A stretch of 64,000 bases of DNA from Verrucomicrobium sp. GAS474 (GCF_900105685.1 NZ_LT629781.1:496001-560000); one strand, 5' to 3'. Shown: positions 34,301-42,833, counted from the stretch's first letter. Translations and numbers: made by a program. The notes: generated by a model from the letters alone, not told the origin.

Positions 34301-35194
34301 TTAGGGCATCGGAGCCGCGCTGCCCTGCGCGGCGTCAGCAGAAGGAGCGGGCGCCGCGGAGGGAGCCGCCTTCGACGTCGCCGAGACTTCGGGCGCATCG
34401 GGGGCGGGAGCCGGCGGGGTCGTCTCCGCCTCGGTCGGGGCCGGGGCGGGAAGAGGGGCCAGCATCAAGGTCGGCGCGGGCGGGGCCATCTCCGTTTCGT
34501 TCTTCGCCTTTCCCTTCGCCTTCACCTGCCGGAGGCCGGGGACGGGGGAATAGCCGATGAAGCGGGCGGTCCCCTTCACGTAGGAGGCCGGAGGGGGGCT
34601 GCCGGGGAGGTCGAAGTCGAAGACGCTGACGCCGTACCGGGGCGCGCCCGCGTAGTAGCGGCCCTCGCTCGCGCCGAACATGATCCGCTGCGGCTTGCCG
34701 TCCTTTCCCGTGACCTTGCCGAGGTAGATCATGACGTGGGTGACGGGCGGGTCGCGGTCGATGTTGTAGGTGCCGGTCCAGAAGAGGAGGTCGCCCGGCT
34801 TCAGCCCGTCGAGCTCGAAGCTCGCGGGGTTCGTGCTGACGACGGCCTGGAAGAGTTCCTGCCGCCGGACCCAGGCATAGATGTCGCTCGCCGTACGGGG
34901 GACGGCGGCGATCCCTTCCTTCTTCAGGAGGTACTCGATGGTGCCGGAGCAATCCATCCCGCCGTTGGCCGGATCGTCCGAACCGTACTTGTAGGAAAGG
35001 CCCTGCGCGGTGAGGGCGAGGGCGTCGGCGAGGAGGTTCTGGACGGGAGGAGGCTGCGAGGTGAGTTCGGGCAGCTGGGCCGCGTCGAGGGTCGCCTGCT
35101 TTTCGGCGGCCGCTCCCGTCAAGGGAACGAAAAGGACCGCGAGCCCGCCGCATACCACCGGCACCCAGCAGGAGGCGCGGCGAAGGGAATTCAT
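34301..35194 (-). CDS. NlpC/P60-family cell-wall peptidase
   Basis: The 297-residue product has a signal peptide. An NlpC/P60 domain (about residues 65-200) carries the catalytic Cys in GGMDCSGTIEYLL, a hydrophobic phrase KPGDLLFW, and the His in PVTHVMIYLG. A long Pro/Ala/Glu-rich tail of about 90 residues follows. NlpC/P60 enzymes cut peptidoglycan peptides, usually between D-gamma-glutamyl and diaminopimelate. The tail could span or anchor to the envelope. It is a single gene between convergent and divergent neighbours. Confidence 0.87.
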   Translation of the reverse strand: MNSLRRASCWVPVVCGGLAVLFVPLTGAAAEKQATLDAAQLPELTSQPPPVQNLLADALALTAQGLSYKYGSDDPANGGMDCSGTIEYLLKKEGIAAVPRTASDIYAWVRRQELFQAVVSTNPASFELDGLKPGDLLFWTGTYNIDRDPPVTHVMIYLGKVTGKDGKPQRIMFGASEGRYYAGAPRYGVSVFDFDLPGSPPPASYVKGTARFIGYSPVPGLRQVKAKGKAKNETEMAPPAPTLMLAPLPAPAPTEAETTPPAPAPDAPEVSATSKAAPSAAPAPSADAAQGSAAPMP

Positions 35195-35279
35195 CCTGCA
35201 ACATACCCCACGATCGGGCCGCGCGCTTTTTTCTCCGTTATTTTTTCGACGCCCCGCTTCCCCGCGTTAGACTGGCAAC

Positions 35280-35942
35280 GTGCCGACTCCGCCCGCTCCC
35301 CTCTTCGATCCCGTCGCCGCCGTCGCCCATCTGCGGGCCTCCGACGCGCGGCTCGCCGCGGTGATCGACCGCGCCGGGCCCTACGCCCCGAACCGGACGC
35401 GGGCGAAGAGCCTCTTCGAGGCGCTCCTCCGCGCGATTGTCTACCAACAGCTCCACGGCAAGGCTGCCGAGACGATCCTCGGGCGGGTCGAGGCGGTCCT
35501 GAAGGCACAGGGCAAGGCGCAGGGAAAGAAGCTGACGCCCCATGCCGCCACGGCCCTCGCGACCGACGAGGCGCTGCGGGGGGCGGGGCTTTCCCGGAAC
35601 AAGCTCCTCGCCCTTCGCGATCTCCACGCGAAGTGCCTCGACGGCACAGTGCCGACGCCGAGGGAGGCCGCCGCCCTCGACGACGAGGCGCTGATCGCCC
35701 GCCTGACGCAGGTGCGGGGCATCGGGCCGTGGACGGTCCAGATGCTCCTGATCTCCCACCTCGGGCGCCCCGACGTGATGCCGACGGGCGACTTCGCGAT
35801 CCGCCTCGCCTTCAAGAAACTCTACGGAAAGCCGAAGGGGAAAGATCCGACGCCGGAGCAGATCGTCCGCCACGCCCGCCGCTGGCAGCCCTACCGCTCC
35901 GTGGCGAGCTGGTACCTCTGGCGCTCGCTCGACACGGAGTAG
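35280..35942 (+). CDS. DNA-3-methyladenine glycosylase, AlkA/HhH-GPD family
   Basis: The 220-residue protein has the HhH-GPD fold. FEALLRAIVYQQLHGKAAETI is the conserved helix pair, LTQVRGIGPWTVQMLL is the helix-hairpin-helix, and VMPTGDFAIRLAF holds the catalytic Asp. Members excise alkylated bases such as 3-methyladenine. It lacks the N-terminal TBP-like domain of E. coli AlkA, as in short MAG-type enzymes. The GTG at 35280 is the first plausible start. It stands alone. Confidence 0.88.
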   Translation: MPTPPAPLFDPVAAVAHLRASDARLAAVIDRAGPYAPNRTRAKSLFEALLRAIVYQQLHGKAAETILGRVEAVLKAQGKAQGKKLTPHAATALATDEALRGAGLSRNKLLALRDLHAKCLDGTVPTPREAAALDDEALIARLTQVRGIGPWTVQMLLISHLGRPDVMPTGDFAIRLAFKKLYGKPKGKDPTPEQIVRHARRWQPYRSVASWYLWRSLDTE

Positions 35943-35957
35943 GGCTTCTCTTTTGAT

Positions 35958-36704
35958 TCAGAGGATCTCGCCCGTGGCGAAGTGGGTCTCCCCGTTGATC
36001 CAGCGGGCCTCGTCGGAGGCGAGGAAGGTCACGATCGAGGCGATCGCCTCGGGCTTGCCGACGGGGCCGAGGGGCGAGGCTTCCTGCCCCTTCTCGACGA
36101 ATCCGGCGCTGTGGGTTCCCTCGGTGGCGATGATGCCGGGGTTGACCGCGTTCACCCGGATCTTCTTCGGGGCGAGTTCCCGGGCGAAGGTCCGCGTGAC
36201 CGAGTCGACCGCCGCCTTCGTCGCGCTGTAGACCGCGAGGCCGGGGAGGGAGAGCCGGGCGACGACGGAGCTGACGTTGACGATGCTCCCGCCCGCGGCG
36301 CGGAAGTAGGGGAGCGCCTCCTGCGAGAGGAGGACGAGGCCGAGGACGTTGAGGTCGAACTGGCGGTGGAAGTTCTCCTCGGTGATCGAGCCGACGGGCG
36401 CGGGAAGGTAGATCCCGGCGTTGTTCACGAGAATGTCGAGCGGGCCGAAGGCTTTCTGCGTCTCGACGAGGAGGCGGTCGATGTCGGCCTTCTTCGAGAC
36501 GTCGCCCTGGATGGCGACGGCCCGGCCGCCGACGAGGGTGATCTCGTTGACGACGCGGTCGGCGGCGTCGCGGCTCGACGCATAATTGACGACGACCGCC
36601 GCGCCCTCGGCGGCCAGGGCCTTGGCGATGGCGGCGCCGATGCCTTTCGAGGCTCCGGTGACGAGGGCGGTTTTATCGGCGAGCTTGAGGGAAGGGATCG
36701 GCAT
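35958..36704 (-). CDS. Short-chain dehydrogenase/reductase (SDR)
   Basis: The 248-residue SDR has the classical motifs TGASKGIG (NAD(P) binding), NNAG, a catalytic Ser in IVNVSSV, and YSATK (catalytic Tyr/Lys). The ATG at 36704 starts the family's typical short N-terminus; an upstream TTG at 36743 also opens the frame. It lies 42 bp after a MarR regulator on the same strand, so it is probably under MarR control. Substrate unknown; many relatives act on ketones or quinones. The leader is C/A-rich with no Shine-Dalgarno sequence. Confidence 0.87.
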   Translation of the reverse strand: MPIPSLKLADKTALVTGASKGIGAAIAKALAAEGAAVVVNYASSRDAADRVVNEITLVGGRAVAIQGDVSKKADIDRLLVETQKAFGPLDILVNNAGIYLPAPVGSITEENFHRQFDLNVLGLVLLSQEALPYFRAAGGSIVNVSSVVARLSLPGLAVYSATKAAVDSVTRTFARELAPKKIRVNAVNPGIIATEGTHSAGFVEKGQEASPLGPVGKPEAIASIVTFLASDEARWINGETHFATGEIL

Positions 36705-36746
36705 GGGGGGTGGTTTTCTTTGGGGGTTGATTCTGCGGGACAAAAA

Positions 36747-37190
36747 TCAGAAAGGCATTCCCGCCACGCGGAGGAGGGAGGCGCGGAGGGAGGCGCTCGG
36801 CCCCTTGCCGTAACCGGCCTCGAAGCGGGCCTGCATCGCCCGCCAGAGCGGGGCGGCCTGGTTGAGCTTCTCCCGTCCCTGCGGCGTCAGGACGACGCTC
36901 CGGCTGCGGGCGTCGGCGCGGCCCGTCTCCAGGCTGACGAGGTGCTCCCGCTCGAGCGGGCGGAGGTTGTGGCCGAGGGTCGAGCGGTCCATCCCCATCG
37001 TCTCGGCGAGCTCGCGGAGCGTCGGCTCCCCCTCCTGGGTGAGGGAGATCGCGGCGAGGAGGGAGAACTGGGTGATCCGCAGGCCGGAAGGGGCGAGGGC
37101 CTCGTCGTAGGCCTGGGAGAGATGCCGCGCGGCCTTGCGGAGGCTGGCGCAGTGGCAGGGGAGGACGGGGATCGCCGCGCGGTTCTTCAT
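36747..37190 (-). CDS. MarR-family transcriptional regulator
   Basis: The 147-residue protein has the winged-helix layout of MarR: dimer helix (CHCASLRKAARHLSQAYDEAL), TQFSLLAAI, DNA-binding helix LAETMGMDRSTLGHNLRPL, and the wing with DARSRSVVLTPQG. A Cys-x-Cys pair near the N-terminus (PCHCASL) is common in this subgroup and may sense oxidants or electrophiles. It is likely to repress itself and the downstream SDR gene. No clear operator palindrome was seen upstream. Confidence 0.85.
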   Translation of the reverse strand: MKNRAAIPVLPCHCASLRKAARHLSQAYDEALAPSGLRITQFSLLAAISLTQEGEPTLRELAETMGMDRSTLGHNLRPLEREHLVSLETGRADARSRSVVLTPQGREKLNQAAPLWRAMQARFEAGYGKGPSASLRASLLRVAGMPF

Positions 37191-37267
37191 TTAGGGGAAT
37201 ATGCCCCTATTTGGGTGCGGCGTCAAATTTTTGTTTTTGAAGAGGGAGAAGAGAGAAGAGGCAGCCC

Positions 37268-37987
37268 CTACAGCAGCCCGGCGACGATGTTCACGAAGAT
37301 CGCCAGGATCGCGGTATTGAACAGGAACGAGATGAGGCCGTGGACCAGGACGACGCGCCGGACGCGACGCTCGGAGATCGTGACGTCGGAGACCTGCGCC
37401 GTCATCCCGATGACGAAGGAGAAGTAGGCGAAGTCGAGGTAATCGGGATGCTCGTTCCCCGGGAAGTCGATCCCGCCCTTGATGTGCTCCCGCGCCTTTT
37501 GCCGGGCGTCCTTGTAGTAATAGTGGGCGTAGCGGAGGGTGAAGAGGGTGTGGATCAGCGCCCACGAGAGGAAGATCGCCGCCAGCGCGAGGGCGATGTG
37601 GCCGCCGAGGCTGGCCGCGCCGAGGGGGTTCTCCTTGCTCTGCCCCAGCAGGAGGCCGACGGCGAGGAGGCTCGCCGTCGCCGCCGAGATGACGATGACG
37701 AAGAGGAAGGTCCGGTTCGCATCCTGGAGCCGCGCGTTGCGCCGCACCTCGTAGGGATCGGCGAGGACGATCGAGAGCCAGGCGAGGACGAGGGTGACGA
37801 AGGCGAAAAGATCCCAGCCGAGCACCGCCCGGATCATCGGCCCGACCTCGTCCCGAGCGGGAAGGGGCAGCGCCGCCAGGAGCGCCACGGCGAAGGCGAA
37901 AAAGAACCGGTGGTGGGCGTCCCAGTGCCGGAGCACGCCCCGGATACGGGAAGGAAGGGAGTGATGGCGGGGCGTGGCGGGAGTCAT
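37268..37987 (-). CDS. DUF1345 integral membrane protein
   Basis: The 239-residue protein has five to six transmembrane helices and the DUF1345 phrase ending DYLDFAYFSFVIGMTAQVSDV, followed by the conserved RR-x-x-L-x-H segment (RRVVLVHGLISFLFNTAILA). The family is widespread and has no established function. It is 10 bp downstream of the DUF2237 gene on the same strand, so the two are probably cotranscribed. Confidence 0.88.
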   Translation of the reverse strand: MTPATPRHHSLPSRIRGVLRHWDAHHRFFFAFAVALLAALPLPARDEVGPMIRAVLGWDLFAFVTLVLAWLSIVLADPYEVRRNARLQDANRTFLFVIVISAATASLLAVGLLLGQSKENPLGAASLGGHIALALAAIFLSWALIHTLFTLRYAHYYYKDARQKAREHIKGGIDFPGNEHPDYLDFAYFSFVIGMTAQVSDVTISERRVRRVVLVHGLISFLFNTAILAIFVNIVAGLL

Positions 37988-37996
37988 GGGAGGAGG

Positions 37997-38383
37997 CTAT
38001 TCCGGGACGGCGTGGCTTTGGAGGTCTTCGAGGGAGACGAATTCGAGCGCCGAGATGTGGCTCGCCTCCAGGTGGACGGCAGGGGCCATGCCCGCCTCGA
38101 GGGCTTCCATCCAGCGGGTGACGCAGAGGCACCACCGGTCGCCCGGGCGGAGGCCGGGGAACTGGAACTGGGGGACGGGGGTCGAGAGGTCGTTCCCGGC
38201 GGCGCGGCTGAAGGCGAGGAACTCCTCGGTCGCCTCGATGCAGACCGTGTGGAGGCCGATGTCGCCGGGGCCGGTGCGGCAGTAGCCGTCCCGGTAGAAG
38301 CCGGTGACGGGATCGTGGCAGCAGGCCTGGAGGGGGCCGCCGAGGACGTTGGTCCGGACGGGGGCGGGAGTCGGGTGAGCCAT
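37997..38383 (-). CDS. DUF2237 family protein
   Basis: The 128-residue protein matches DUF2237 over its length: NVLGGPLQACCHDPVTGFYR, CRTGPGDIGLHTVC, AAGNDLSTPVPQF and GDRWCLC. Many Cys and His residues are conserved and could bind metal. Function unknown. It is upstream of, and close to, the DUF1345 gene, and diverges from the GATase-like gene. Confidence 0.88.
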   Translation of the reverse strand: MAHPTPAPVRTNVLGGPLQACCHDPVTGFYRDGYCRTGPGDIGLHTVCIEATEEFLAFSRAAGNDLSTPVPQFQFPGLRPGDRWCLCVTRWMEALEAGMAPAVHLEASHISALEFVSLEDLQSHAVPE

Positions 38384-38510
38384 GGGAAGACGACGCTAGC
38401 GACCGGCCCGCGCCGCGCCAAGCCCCGATCGGAGGGAGGACGACGGGCCGAAAACCGGGCGCAAACCTCCATGGACGGCCCTCCCTTTTGGAGTTAGCCT
38501 TGGCGGCACG

Positions 38511-39182
38511 ATGAAGATGATCGCCACCTGGCTCCGCGAATGCGACGAGGCTCCCTTTGCCCGCGTATTCGAGGCGTACTCCGGCGTGACGCTCCAGGAC
38601 GCCCGCCCCCTTTCGGGCGGGGAGATCCCGCTTCTCCCCTCCGACGGCCTCCTCCTCACCGGCGGTTCCGACATCGCCGCCGCCTTCCTCCGCCAGCCCG
38701 TCGCCGATCCGCTCCACGTGGAGGAGCCCGATCCGGCGCGGGATGCCTGGGAATTCGAGGCGGTGAAGCGGGCGCTGGCGGGCCGCGTCCCGATCCTCGC
38801 GATCTGCCGGGGACACCAGGTCCTCAACGTCGCCCTCGGCGGCACCCTCCACCTCGACATCCCGGGCCACCGCGATCCCGAGCAGAAACTCGGCAACCTC
38901 CAGCCCCTCCGCTACGTCGCCGACGCCTCGGTCCCGGTCCCCGTCGCGATCCGTTTCCCCTTCGTGAACAGCTCCCACCACCAGTCGATCGACCGCCTCG
39001 GCGCGGGGCTCTCCGTCGAGGCGCGGCATGCGGACGACGGCACCGTCGAGCAGGTCCGCCTGATCGACCACCCCTTCGCCCTCGGGGTTCAATACCATCC
39101 CGAGCGCGATCCCCTCTACCGTCCTCTTTTCGACGCCTTCGTCGAGGCGGTGAAGGCGAATGCGAAGACCGTCCCGGTCTAG
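38511..39182 (+). CDS. Class I glutamine amidotransferase-like hydrolase (peptidase C26)
   Basis: The 223-residue protein has the triad of gamma-glutamyl-gamma-aminobutyrate hydrolase-like enzymes: Cys in ILAICRGHQVLN, His and Glu in GVQYHPE, with FVNSSHHQ in between. LLLTGGSDI is the usual early strand. It is a little shorter than PuuD (about 250). Members hydrolyse gamma-glutamyl bonds, for example in putrescine breakdown, but no partner genes are seen here. Function by family only. Confidence 0.85.
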   Translation: MKMIATWLRECDEAPFARVFEAYSGVTLQDARPLSGGEIPLLPSDGLLLTGGSDIAAAFLRQPVADPLHVEEPDPARDAWEFEAVKRALAGRVPILAICRGHQVLNVALGGTLHLDIPGHRDPEQKLGNLQPLRYVADASVPVPVAIRFPFVNSSHHQSIDRLGAGLSVEARHADDGTVEQVRLIDHPFALGVQYHPERDPLYRPLFDAFVEAVKANAKTVPV

Positions 39183-39292
39183 CGGCGGCTTCGGTCGCGG
39201 AATTTCCGCTCCTTCCCTGCTCCTCGAAAATCGCGCCTCGATTGGAGCCCGATGTGGTCCGATGCGATGGGAAACATGCTGAAAATTTATTT

Positions 39293-39308
39293 TGTGTGGA
39301 ATGTCACA
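39293..39308. promoter_or_regulatory. CRP/FNR-like binding site upstream of the small HTH gene
   Basis: TGTGT-N6-TCACA matches the CRP consensus TGTGA-N6-TCACA in nine of ten positions. The perfect inverted arms TGTGTG/CACACA extend to 39310. It lies 51 bp before the HTH gene start. Confidence 0.5.
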
Positions 39309-39359
39309 CAGCTTGAGCTTTCGTCATTCCTAAGGTCATGTGCGTAGTCCTTATTTGGC

Positions 39360-39590
39360 ATGGCCTCGTCCCGAAAACTCAATCTCTGTGGTCCCGCAAT
39401 CCGGAAACTCCGGACCGCAATGGGGCTTTCCCAAGCTGAACTCGCAGCCCGCTGCCAACGCGCCGAATGGGATGTGAGCCGCGACGTGATTGCCCGCATC
39501 GAAGGCCAGCGCCGCTGGGTCGGCGACATCGAGCTCCTCCACCTTGCCGACATCCTCCGCGTCGATGTCCGGGAACTCCTCCGGCGATAG
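39360..39590 (+). CDS. Small XRE-type helix-turn-helix protein
   Basis: The 76-residue protein is almost only an HTH domain: AIRKLRTAMGLSQAELAARC, VSRDVIARIEGQRRWV and ELLHLADILRVDV match Cro/C1-type HTH helices. It has no partner domain or toxin/antitoxin neighbour. It may be an autonomous regulator. A CRP-like site is upstream, and a hairpin after its stop separates it from the convergent glutathione peroxidase. Confidence 0.8.
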   Translation: MASSRKLNLCGPAIRKLRTAMGLSQAELAARCQRAEWDVSRDVIARIEGQRRWVGDIELLHLADILRVDVRELLRR

Positions 39591-39598
39591 CCCGAGCC

Positions 39599-39614
39599 CG
39601 GACGCCTTCGTCCG
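39599..39614. terminator. Short hairpin between convergent genes
   Basis: CGGACG-CCTT-CGTCCG is a perfect 6-bp stem with a four-base loop, between the HTH and glutathione peroxidase stops. There is no good T-tract, so this is weak evidence. Confidence 0.35.
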
Positions 39615-39631
39615 TTGAACGAAAAACGCCT

Positions 39632-40192
39632 CTACTTCGCCAGCTCGGCCTCGAGGGCCGAGACGAGGGCGGGGTCCTCGGGCTTCACCGCGCTCGGGAA
39701 GACGGCGACGACGTGGCCCTGCTTGTCGATCAGGTATTTCGTGAAGTTCCACTTCGGCGCGTCGTGGGCGCTGGTGAGGAAGACGTAGATCGGGCTCTGG
39801 CCGTCGCCCTTCTTCGTGACGACTTTCTCGAAGAGGGGGAAGGTGACGCTGTACTTCGCGCTGCAGAAGGTCTGGATCTCCGCCGGGGTGCCGGGCTCCT
39901 GGCCGCCGAAATCGTTCGAGGGGAAACCGAGGAGGACGAACCCCTTGTCCTTGTACTTTTCGTAGAGGGTTTCGAGGCCGGTGTACTGCGGGGTGAAGCC
40001 GCACTTCGAGGCGAGGTTCACGACGAGGGAGACCTTCCCCTTGTAGAGGGAGAGCGGCTGGGCCTCGCCTGCGAGGGTCTTCGTGTCGAGGTCGTAGAAG
40101 GAGGCGGCCGGGGCGGGCGCGGGGGTCTGGGCGTGGGTCATGGGCGTTCCAATGAGGAGAAGGAGGGTGGTCAGAAAGGCGAGGGATTTCAT
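39632..40192 (-). CDS. Glutathione peroxidase (exported)
   Basis: The 186-residue protein has a signal peptide (MKSLAFLTTLLLLIGTPMTHA). The GPx motifs follow: VNLASKCGFTPQY with the peroxidatic Cys (a normal Cys codon, not selenocysteine), LGFPSNDFGGQEPG with the conserved Asn/Gln, and WNFTKYLID with Trp. Such enzymes reduce hydroperoxides, and bacterial members often use thioredoxin. The ATG at 40192 was chosen because it opens the signal peptide. It is divergent from the OYE gene, also a redox enzyme. Confidence 0.9.
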   Translation of the reverse strand: MKSLAFLTTLLLLIGTPMTHAQTPAPAPAASFYDLDTKTLAGEAQPLSLYKGKVSLVVNLASKCGFTPQYTGLETLYEKYKDKGFVLLGFPSNDFGGQEPGTPAEIQTFCSAKYSVTFPLFEKVVTKKGDGQSPIYVFLTSAHDAPKWNFTKYLIDKQGHVVAVFPSAVKPEDPALVSALEAELAK

Positions 40193-40254
40193 GGGGGGAG
40201 GGGCGGGGTGGAAAAACGATGCTATCATAGGATCGGACGCAACACCCGCAAAAC

Positions 40255-40293
40255 TTGACAGCCGGACGGTTCAATGGTTCAATTTTAATGAAC
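40255..40293 (+). promoter_or_regulatory. Likely sigma-70 promoter and GGTTCAAT repeats before the OYE gene
   Basis: TTGACA (40255-40260) and TTCAAT (40278-40283) are spaced 17 bp. Two adjacent GGTTCAAT repeats (40268-40283), followed by an inverted AATGAAC (40287-40293), overlap the -10 region and could be an operator. Confidence 0.55.
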
Positions 40294-40316
40294 TATATAC
40301 TCTTCCACCAACCCAC

Positions 40317-41405
40317 ATGAGCACCCCCTCCCCCCTCGGCACGCCGGTCCGCATCGGCGCCTGGCAGCTTCCGAACCGCGTCGTCATGGCCCCCCTTACC
40401 CGCTGCCGGTCGGCGGCGGGCCGGGTCCCGACGCCGCTGATGGCCGAGTATTACCGGCAGCGGGCCTCGGCGGGCCTCATCGTCTCGGAGGCGACCTCGA
40501 TCGATCCGATGGGCGTCGGCTATCCCGACACGCCCGGCATCTGGTCGGCCGCCCAGGTCGAGGGATGGAAGGCCGTCACCCGCGCCGTCCATGAGGCCGG
40601 GGGCCGGATCCTTCTCCAGCTCTGGCACGTCGGCCGGGTCTCCGATCCGGTCTACCTCGGCGGGCAGCTCCCCGTCGCCCCCAGCGCCGTCGCCCCCGCG
40701 GGCCACGTCAGCCTCATCCGCCCGCTGAAGCCGTTCGTCACGCCCCGCGCCCTCGACCGCGCGGAGATCCCCGGCATCGTCGCCGCCTACCGGAAGGGGG
40801 CCGAGAACGCCCAGGCCGCGGGCTTCGACGGCGTCGAGATCCACGGCGCGAACGGCTACCTCCTCGACCAGTTCCTCCAGGACGGGTCGAACCGGCGGAC
40901 CGACGACTACGGCGGCCCCGTCGAGAACCGCGCCCGCCTCATGCTCGAGGCCGTCGACGCGGCGATCTCCGTCTGGGGCGCCGACCGGGTCGGCCTCCAC
41001 CTCGCCCCGCGCGGCGATGCCCAGGGAATGGGCGACTCCGATCCCGAGGCGACCTTCACCCACGTCGCCCGCGAGACGGGGAAGCGGAAGATCGCCTTCC
41101 TCTTCGCCCGGGAATCGATCGAGGGGGAGAAGCCCCGCCTCGGGCCGGTCCTGAAGAAGGCCTTCGGCGGCGCCTACATCGTGAACGAGAAGCTGACGCC
41201 GGAAGAGTCCGAGGCCGTGATCGACGCGGGCGAGGCCGACGCCGTCGCCTTCGGCAAGCTCTTCATCGCGAACCCCGACCTCCCGAAGCGGCTGATCGGA
41301 GGAGCGCCGTTGAATGCGCCCGTCCCCGAGACCTTCTACTTCACCGGCGGGGCGGAGGGGACGGGGAAGGAGAAGGGGTACACCGATTATCCCACGCTGG
41401 GATAA
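40317..41405 (+). CDS. Old yellow enzyme-family FMN-dependent alkene reductase
   Basis: The 362-residue TIM-barrel flavoprotein has the OYE motifs NRVVMAPLTRCRS, LLQLWHVGRVS, GFDGVEIHGANGYLLDQFL (substrate His/Asn) and NRRTDDYGG. It reduces activated C=C bonds, such as in quinones, enones and nitro-compounds, with NAD(P)H. The ATG at 40317 starts at the family's normal N-terminus; an open frame upstream has no homology. It is convergent with the C39-like gene (7-bp gap). The upstream promoter has GGTTCAAT repeats, so it is probably inducible. Confidence 0.92.
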   Translation: MSTPSPLGTPVRIGAWQLPNRVVMAPLTRCRSAAGRVPTPLMAEYYRQRASAGLIVSEATSIDPMGVGYPDTPGIWSAAQVEGWKAVTRAVHEAGGRILLQLWHVGRVSDPVYLGGQLPVAPSAVAPAGHVSLIRPLKPFVTPRALDRAEIPGIVAAYRKGAENAQAAGFDGVEIHGANGYLLDQFLQDGSNRRTDDYGGPVENRARLMLEAVDAAISVWGADRVGLHLAPRGDAQGMGDSDPEATFTHVARETGKRKIAFLFARESIEGEKPRLGPVLKKAFGGAYIVNEKLTPEESEAVIDAGEADAVAFGKLFIANPDLPKRLIGGAPLNAPVPETFYFTGGAEGTGKEKGYTDYPTLG

Positions 41406-41412
41406 TCGCCCG

Positions 41413-42744
41413 CTACCAACGGATCGTGTAGAGGATGTTCTCCGAGATCTGCTGGGCCTGGTCGAAGGGGAGCCACCGTTCCTCGAACCAGAGGCCCCAC
41501 GAATCGGAGATCGCGATCTCCTGCGATTCCTTGTTGTAGCCGACGATCATCCGCATGTGGCCGTTGCCGGGGATCGGGGCGTTCAGCCGGGTCCGGTTCT
41601 GGAGGAGCTTCAGCCAGTCGGCCCAGGCCGTCTTCTTCCGCTCGGAGGTGAACTTGTCGATCTCCGCGTCGTTCTTCTCCGAGACACGGCAGCACCACAT
41701 GAGGGGGATGCCCCGGTCGATCATGTCGGGGATCATCGCGAAGATGAAGGGCCGGGTCTCGGCGTCGATCCGCAATCCGTTGGAGCTCGCCAGCGATTGG
41801 GCCGCCCCGGCCAGCGCCGCCGGATTGGTCCCGCCGCCGAGGCTGGTCCCGCCGAACTGGGCCAGCACGTACATGTCGGCGGGGATGTCGAGGTAGCGGA
41901 GGTAGCGTTCCCACGTCGCCGGGACGCAGTAGCCCTTCGGCCCCTGGTCGACCATCGGGATCTCCCCGAGGATCACGTCGCCGTTCTCCCGCCGGATGAC
42001 CCGCTGGGCCAGCTGGGCCTTGCGGTCCTCCCACTTCGGCACCTCCTTCGCCTCCTTTTTCGTCGGGACGATCCGCAGGAGGACGTACTTGTCCTGCGGC
42101 TTCGCCAGGAGGAGGACATGACTCCCCCAGACCCACCGCAGCACCTCGTAATCCATGTCGCGGTCGCCGTAGCGGGAGAACGAGGGCTTCCCGAGGACGG
42201 CGGTGATGTTCGCCCGCAGCGTCGTCTCGTCGGAGCGGAGCCGCTCGTGGAAGCCGTCGACGAGCTTCTTCATCTCGGGCGCGGGGCCGCCCTTCGGGCC
42301 GACGTTCTCCTCGTCGGTGAAGTAATCGCCCGTGTTCGCGAAGATGATCGAAAGCTCGCCCGGTTTCCCCTCCTTCGCGTAGAGCGCGATCGAATAGGGC
42401 CGGACGCCGAAGAGCCGGAACGCCGCCGAGGGATAGAGCCGGTAGCTCGACTGGGTCGTCGTGATCGACTCGCGCGGGATCCGGAGCCGCTTCGCCGTCA
42501 TCTCCGACGCCTCGTCCCACAGCGGCATCGCCGTCGCCGCAGCCGCATCGCCCGCCCCGGTCGTCGGCCCCGTGGGGAAGAGGGCGATCCCCGCCGCCGC
42601 GTTGAGCTGCTCCGGCGTCACCGATGGGTTTCCGCCGCCCTCCTCGTCGTCGGCCCGCAGGGAAGGGAGGAGCGAGGCCAGGAGCATCGCCGCGACCGCG
42701 CCGCAGAGGACGCCTCGCCACCCGACGCGGAAGGAAAGATTCAT
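41413..42744 (-). CDS. Secreted protein with C39-like papain-fold domain
   Basis: The 443-residue product has a signal peptide. A middle region of about 190 residues is not recognised. The C-terminal domain looks like a C39-type cysteine peptidase: VDQGPKGYCVPATWERYL (Cys nucleophile), NGHMRMIVGYN (His) and AISDSWG (Asp). The start at 42744 opens the signal peptide; the frame extends a little further. Without an ABC exporter next to it, a bacteriocin-processing role is unlikely. It is divergent from the methyltransferase-like gene. Confidence 0.65.
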   Translation of the reverse strand: MNLSFRVGWRGVLCGAVAAMLLASLLPSLRADDEEGGGNPSVTPEQLNAAAGIALFPTGPTTGAGDAAAATAMPLWDEASEMTAKRLRIPRESITTTQSSYRLYPSAAFRLFGVRPYSIALYAKEGKPGELSIIFANTGDYFTDEENVGPKGGPAPEMKKLVDGFHERLRSDETTLRANITAVLGKPSFSRYGDRDMDYEVLRWVWGSHVLLLAKPQDKYVLLRIVPTKKEAKEVPKWEDRKAQLAQRVIRRENGDVILGEIPMVDQGPKGYCVPATWERYLRYLDIPADMYVLAQFGGTSLGGGTNPAALAGAAQSLASSNGLRIDAETRPFIFAMIPDMIDRGIPLMWCCRVSEKNDAEIDKFTSERKKTAWADWLKLLQNRTRLNAPIPGNGHMRMIVGYNKESQEIAISDSWGLWFEERWLPFDQAQQISENILYTIRW

Positions 42745-42833
42745 TCTTGCCCGGCAACGTAGCCGAATCGGGACCGAAGGGGAAGCATCGCCCTCGCAAA
42801 ATCGACAATCCCCGGTTACCATCCGGGGCCGCC

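Noticed and set aside
39632-40192. Possible selenoprotein glutathione peroxidase
   Set aside because: The active-site codon is a normal Cys codon and no in-frame TGA occurs there.
40219-40233. CTATCATAGG near the glutathione peroxidase start, resembling the locus-1 motif
   Set aside because: It needs a one-base gap to align and lies far from the locus.
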